From NCBI GenBank assembly GCA_016286595.1, contig JAEETR010000005.1, positions 1-10,773 of the forward strand: DNA of 10,773 bases, in the 5' to 3' direction. The notes beneath the pieces were generated by a model, which saw only the letters and a list, made by a program, of their open reading frames with translations, was not told the DNA's origin and did no database searches. The DNA is from Oscillospiraceae bacterium (GTDB lineage Bacteria; Bacillota; Clostridia; Oscillospirales; Oscillospiraceae). Made by a program: the position numbers and the translations under genes. Positions 8,575 to 10,773 of this stretch are shown piece by piece. Positions within the stretch are counted from its first letter, which is position 1; every line of letters begins with the position of its first letter.

Positions 8575-8609
8575 ACGGCGCGGTCCCTGCGGGGGCCGCG
8601 CCGTTTTGT
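8575..8609 (+). terminator. Rho-independent terminator of the surface-protein unit
   Basis: ACGGCGCGGTCCC (8575-8587) pairs with GGGGCCGCGCCGT (8592-8604), with one G-U wobble and a TGCG loop. TTTTGT follows from 8604. It begins nine bases after the SLH stop codon. Confidence 0.92.
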
Positions 8610-8610
8610 A

Positions 8611-8639
8611 TTGAGAATGAGCCGAGGGTGTGGTATAAT
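8611..8639 (+). promoter_or_regulatory. Sigma-A-type promoter for the ychF operon
   Basis: TTGAGA (8611-8616) and TATAAT (8634-8639) are separated by 17 bases. The -10 is extended (TGGTATAAT). Transcription would start near 8646, giving a leader of about 40 bases before ychF. The -35 begins one base after the end of the preceding terminator's T-rich tail. It is near consensus, so strong constitutive expression is expected. Confidence 0.88.
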
Positions 8640-8660
8640 TACAGCGCTTAAGCCGCAAAG

Positions 8661-8674
8661 CCTTTATAAAGGAG
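8661..8674 (+). promoter_or_regulatory. Palindrome overlapping the ychF Shine-Dalgarno
   Basis: CCTTTATAAAGG (8661-8672) is a perfect 12-base inverted repeat. Its right half forms part of the ribosome binding site AAAGGAG (8668-8674), which lies 11 bases before ATG 8686, slightly far but acceptable. As RNA it could form only a weak four-pair stem, so any regulatory role is speculative. It does mark the real ribosome binding site for ychF. Confidence 0.6.
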
Positions 8675-8685
8675 AAGATATATCT

Positions 8686-9780
8686 ATGAAGCTCGGAATC
8701 GTGGGCCTGCCTAACGTGGGCAAATCCACCCTCTTCAACGCCATCACCAAGGCCGGTGCCCAGGCCGCCAACTACCCCTTCTGCACCATCGAGCCCAACG
8801 TGGGCATGGTGACGGTGCCGGACAAGCGTCTTGACTTCCTGGCGGAGCTGTACAGCCCCAAGAAGTACAGCCCCGCCACCATCGAGTTCGTGGACATAGC
8901 CGGTCTTGTGAAGGGCGCGTCCAAGGGTGACGGTCTCGGCAACAAGTTCCTGTCAAACATCCGCTCCACCGACGCCATCGTCCACGTGGTGCGCTGCTTC
9001 GACGACGACAACGTCATCCACGTGGAGGGCAGCACCGACCCGGAGCGGGACATCGACATAATCGACATGGAGCTCATCCTCGCCGACCTGGAGATGATAG
9101 AGCGCCGTATAGAAAAGGCGAAAAAAGCCGGCAAGAGCGGCGACAAGAAATCCCTCCACGAGGCGGAGGTGCTGGAATCGCTGGCGGCGTATATGGACGG
9201 CGGCCGTTCCGCCCGCTCCTACGAGTGCTCCGAGGCCGACGCCGCTCTCATTGCCGAGAGCGATCTGCTCACTCTCAAGCCCGTCATCTTCGCCGCCAAC
9301 ATGGACGAGGAGGGCGTGTCCGACTACGAGAACAACGGCTACTACAAGGCCGTGAAGTCCCGGGCCGACGCCGAGGGTGCCGCGGTCATACCCATCTGCG
9401 CCCAGACTGAGCAGGAGCTGACCGAGCTGGACGAGGCGGACCAGGCCATGTTCCTGGAGGAGCTGGGACTTAAGGAGTCCGGCCTCGACCGTCTGGTGAA
9501 GGCCTCCTACGCGCTGCTGGGCCTCATATCCTTCCTGACCTGCGGCTCCGACGAGGTGCGCGCCTGGACCATAACAAAGGGCACGAAGGCCCCCCAGGCA
9601 GCCGGAAAGATACACTCCGACTTCGAGCGGGGCTTCATCCGGGCGGAGATAGTGGCCTTCGATGACCTGCAGCGCTGCGGCACCATGGCCGCCGCCAGGG
9701 AGAAGGGTCTGGTGCGGTCCGAGGGCAAGGAATACGTCATGCGCGACGGGGACGTGACCCTGTTCCGCTTCAACGTGTGA
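8686..9780 (+). CDS. ychF: Redox-/stress-associated ribosome-binding ATPase YchF (OLA1 family)
   Basis: The 364-residue product has the usual bacterial YchF length. It is an Obg-superfamily P-loop NTPase that, unlike its GTPase relatives, prefers ATP. It associates with ribosomes and acts as a regulator of translation and oxidative-stress responses. Visible motifs: P-loop GLPNVGKS (7-14), G3 DIAG (70-73), and an atypical G4 NMDE (205-208) in place of NKxD, the known basis of ATP preference. A helical coiled-coil-like insertion covers about 125-175. The C-terminal TGS domain spans about 281-362, with EVRAWT, APQAAGKIHSDFERGFIRAE and the terminal DGDVTLFRFNV. The start at 8686 is supported by the upstream AAAGGAG and by the MKLGIVGLPNVGKS start typical of the family. 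A longer in-frame start at 8611 (TTG) lies inside the promoter and is rejected. It heads an operon with the next two genes. Confidence 0.98.
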   Translation: MKLGIVGLPNVGKSTLFNAITKAGAQAANYPFCTIEPNVGMVTVPDKRLDFLAELYSPKKYSPATIEFVDIAGLVKGASKGDGLGNKFLSNIRSTDAIVHVVRCFDDDNVIHVEGSTDPERDIDIIDMELILADLEMIERRIEKAKKAGKSGDKKSLHEAEVLESLAAYMDGGRSARSYECSEADAALIAESDLLTLKPVIFAANMDEEGVSDYENNGYYKAVKSRADAEGAAVIPICAQTEQELTELDEADQAMFLEELGLKESGLDRLVKASYALLGLISFLTCGSDEVRAWTITKGTKAPQAAGKIHSDFERGFIRAEIVAFDDLQRCGTMAAAREKGLVRSEGKEYVMRDGDVTLFRFNV

Positions 9781-9781
9781 T

Positions 9782-10507
9782 ATGGAAAAGGGCGACAACC
9801 GCGGCCGCGTAAAGATACTTGACGCCCTGCGGGGCCTGTGCGTGGTGCTGATGGTGATACACCACTTCAACTACGACCTCGTCTGGCTCTGCGGCGCGCC
9901 GGAATGGATCTTCACCAACCCCGTCCTCGACTTTTTCCACTACGTTTTCGCCGGACTCTTCATCCTCATATCCGGCATAAGCTCCCACTTCTCCCGGTCG
10001 AACCTGCGGCGGGGCGTGAAGTGCTTCGCCGTGGCCATGGCCATGACGGTAGTGACCAGTCTGCCGTTTATCGACGAGCCCATACTGTTCGGCGTGCTGC
10101 ACCTGCTGGGCGTGTGCATGATACTTTACGGCCTGATCGGTCCCGTTCTCGACAGGATACCGAAGGCCCTCGCCCCGGTGCTGTGGATATCGCTCATCGT
10201 GTTGTCGTCGCTGCTTGTGAACAACACCGACATCGGCAGGGCGGCCAGGGTCCTTTTCCCCCTGGGATGGACGTACCCCGGGTTTTACAGCGCCGACTAC
10301 TTCCCCATCCTGCCCTGGGTCTTCGTGTTCCTGCTGGGCACCTGGGCCGGGTTCTACGTGAAGGCCGGGCGGCTGCCCCGCTGGTTTTACCGCTTCACCT
10401 GCCCCCCCTTCGAGTACGTGGGGCGGCGGGCGCTGATAGTGTACATACTTCACCAGCCGGTGATGTACGGCGCCATTCTGCTGGTGAAGTTTTTGCTGAA
10501 CAAATAG
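9782..10507 (+). CDS. Integral membrane acyltransferase, DUF1624/HGSNAT-like
   Basis: This 241-residue protein is mostly hydrophobic, with about six or seven predicted membrane helices (roughly 15-33, 51-70, 80-96, 102-122, 130-146, 175-193, 215-236). Family signatures are RVKILDALRG near the N-terminus, the HH pair at 27-28 in the first helix, FILISG (60-65), LFGVLHLLG (102-110), DYFPILPW (172-179) and YILHQP (221-226). These match the heparan-alpha-glucosaminide N-acetyltransferase catalytic domain family (PF07786), whose members move an acyl group from acyl-CoA across the membrane onto a sugar. In bacteria a cell-envelope polysaccharide is the likely acceptor, but the substrate cannot be read from sequence. 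The length suits the short bacterial branch. The ATG begins one base after the ychF stop, and no Shine-Dalgarno is evident upstream, so translation probably depends on coupling to ychF. A related acyltransferase-3 protein is the main alternative. Confidence 0.85.
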   Translation: MEKGDNRGRVKILDALRGLCVVLMVIHHFNYDLVWLCGAPEWIFTNPVLDFFHYVFAGLFILISGISSHFSRSNLRRGVKCFAVAMAMTVVTSLPFIDEPILFGVLHLLGVCMILYGLIGPVLDRIPKALAPVLWISLIVLSSLLVNNTDIGRAARVLFPLGWTYPGFYSADYFPILPWVFVFLLGTWAGFYVKAGRLPRWFYRFTCPPFEYVGRRALIVYILHQPVMYGAILLVKFLLNK

Positions 10508-10509
10508 AA

Positions 10510-10516
10510 AGGGAGG
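10510..10516 (+). promoter_or_regulatory. Ribosome binding site of the PspC gene
   Basis: AGGGAGG begins three bases after the acyltransferase stop and ends seven bases before ATG 10524. This is a strong independent site, in contrast to the acyltransferase, which has none. Confidence 0.8.
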
Positions 10517-10523
10517 CGACTGT

Positions 10524-10712
10524 ATGAACGAAAAAAAGCTGCTGCGCTCCGCCACGGACCGGAAAATCGCCGGCGTGTGCGGCGGACTCGGAAAGTATCT
10601 GGGCGTCGATCCCACTGTTATACGTGTGCTGTGGGTGCTGTCCCTGTTTCTGTTCGGGGGAGGCCTGCTGGCGTATATCGTGTGCGCGTTGATAATCCCT
10701 GACGGGCAGTAA
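10524..10712 (+). CDS. PspC-domain small membrane protein
   Basis: This 62-residue protein is essentially a bare PspC domain (PF04024). The N-terminal cytoplasmic part carries the family signature KLLRSATDRKIAGVCGGLGK (residues 5-24), then YLGVDPTVIRVLW. One long hydrophobic segment follows (about 35-58, with a central GGG), ending IIPDGQ. In proteobacteria PspC takes part in the phage-shock response to membrane stress. Stand-alone short PspC proteins are common in Firmicutes and often linked to envelope stress, but their function is less clear. It is the last gene of the ychF operon, 16 bases after the acyltransferase stop, with its own ribosome binding site. Length and start are typical for the short form. 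Confidence 0.95.
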   Translation: MNEKKLLRSATDRKIAGVCGGLGKYLGVDPTVIRVLWVLSLFLFGGGLLAYIVCALIIPDGQ

Positions 10713-10727
10713 AAAAGAAAAAAGAAC

Positions 10728-10762
10728 CCCGCCCCACGCAAATGCGTGGGGCGGGATTTTTT
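10728..10762 (+). terminator. Rho-independent terminator of the ychF operon, possibly bidirectional
   Basis: CCCGCCCCACGC (10728-10739) pairs perfectly with GCGTGGGGCGGG (10744-10755) around an AAAT loop. ATTTTTTC follows. An A-rich tract upstream (10711-10726) would give a T-rich tail on the opposite strand, so it may also stop a convergent gene beyond the window. It starts 15 bases after the PspC stop. Confidence 0.93.
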
Positions 10763-10773
10763 CATTCATCACC

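Noticed and set aside
8611..8613. TTG start giving a longer YchF
   Set aside because: It lies within the -35 element of the promoter, upstream of the transcription start, and the extra residues are not part of the YchF family.
9770..10765. Open reading frame of 331 codons on the - strand opposite the acyltransferase and PspC genes
   Set aside because: It is codon-aligned with the acyltransferase gene and runs through the terminator. The translation is low-complexity, while both + strand genes have clear family signatures.

Overview
This window looks like chromosomal DNA from a GC-rich, low-abundance-of-TTA/CTA/TCA-codon Firmicute, most likely a gut-type clostridium of the Oscillospiraceae/Eubacteriales. 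That placement is inferred from three things: S-layer-homology (SLH) anchoring, a giant exoprotein built from InlB-type repeats and clostridial C-terminal modules, and strong Gram-positive-style ribosome binding sites. No 16S or other taxonomic marker is present, so the placement is tentative. All genes lie on the + strand, with no mobile elements, CRISPR arrays or tRNA/rRNA genes seen.

Region 1 (left edge to 8609) is a surface-protein unit. A giant multidomain extracellular protein (more than 2,600 residues, its N-terminus cut off by the window edge) ends at 7843. It is followed after 11 bases by a small secreted protein (236 residues) with a signal peptide, a Pro/Asp linker and three SLH repeats. 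A strong hairpin terminator closes the unit at 8575-8609. The giant protein carries, in order: beta-helix-like Gly ladders, a Tyr/Asp-rich insertion, a large unassigned beta-rich block, a Gly/Ser linker, FN3/Ig-like domains, three InlB-type repeats, two further small beta domains and a C-terminal module with a duplicated helix motif. The visible part has no SLH or LPXTG anchor, so the small SLH protein is a candidate partner.

Region 2 (8611 to the right edge) is a separate unit. A near-consensus sigma-A promoter with an extended -10 starts immediately after the terminator. It drives ychF (universally conserved YchF/OLA1 ATPase), then a membrane acyltransferase of the DUF1624/HGSNAT-like type starting one base after the ychF stop, then a 62-residue PspC-domain membrane protein. 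A second strong hairpin terminator ends the unit at 10728-10762. The operon thus joins a ribosome-associated stress ATPase to two small envelope proteins.

The parts most worth a second look are the unassigned beta-rich block of the giant protein (about 2693-3880), the giant protein/SLH mini-protein pairing, the apparent translational coupling of the acyltransferase to ychF, and a perfect palindrome overlapping the ychF Shine-Dalgarno sequence. I did not find a clear new biological system. Most of the window is recognisable surface-protein and housekeeping material.
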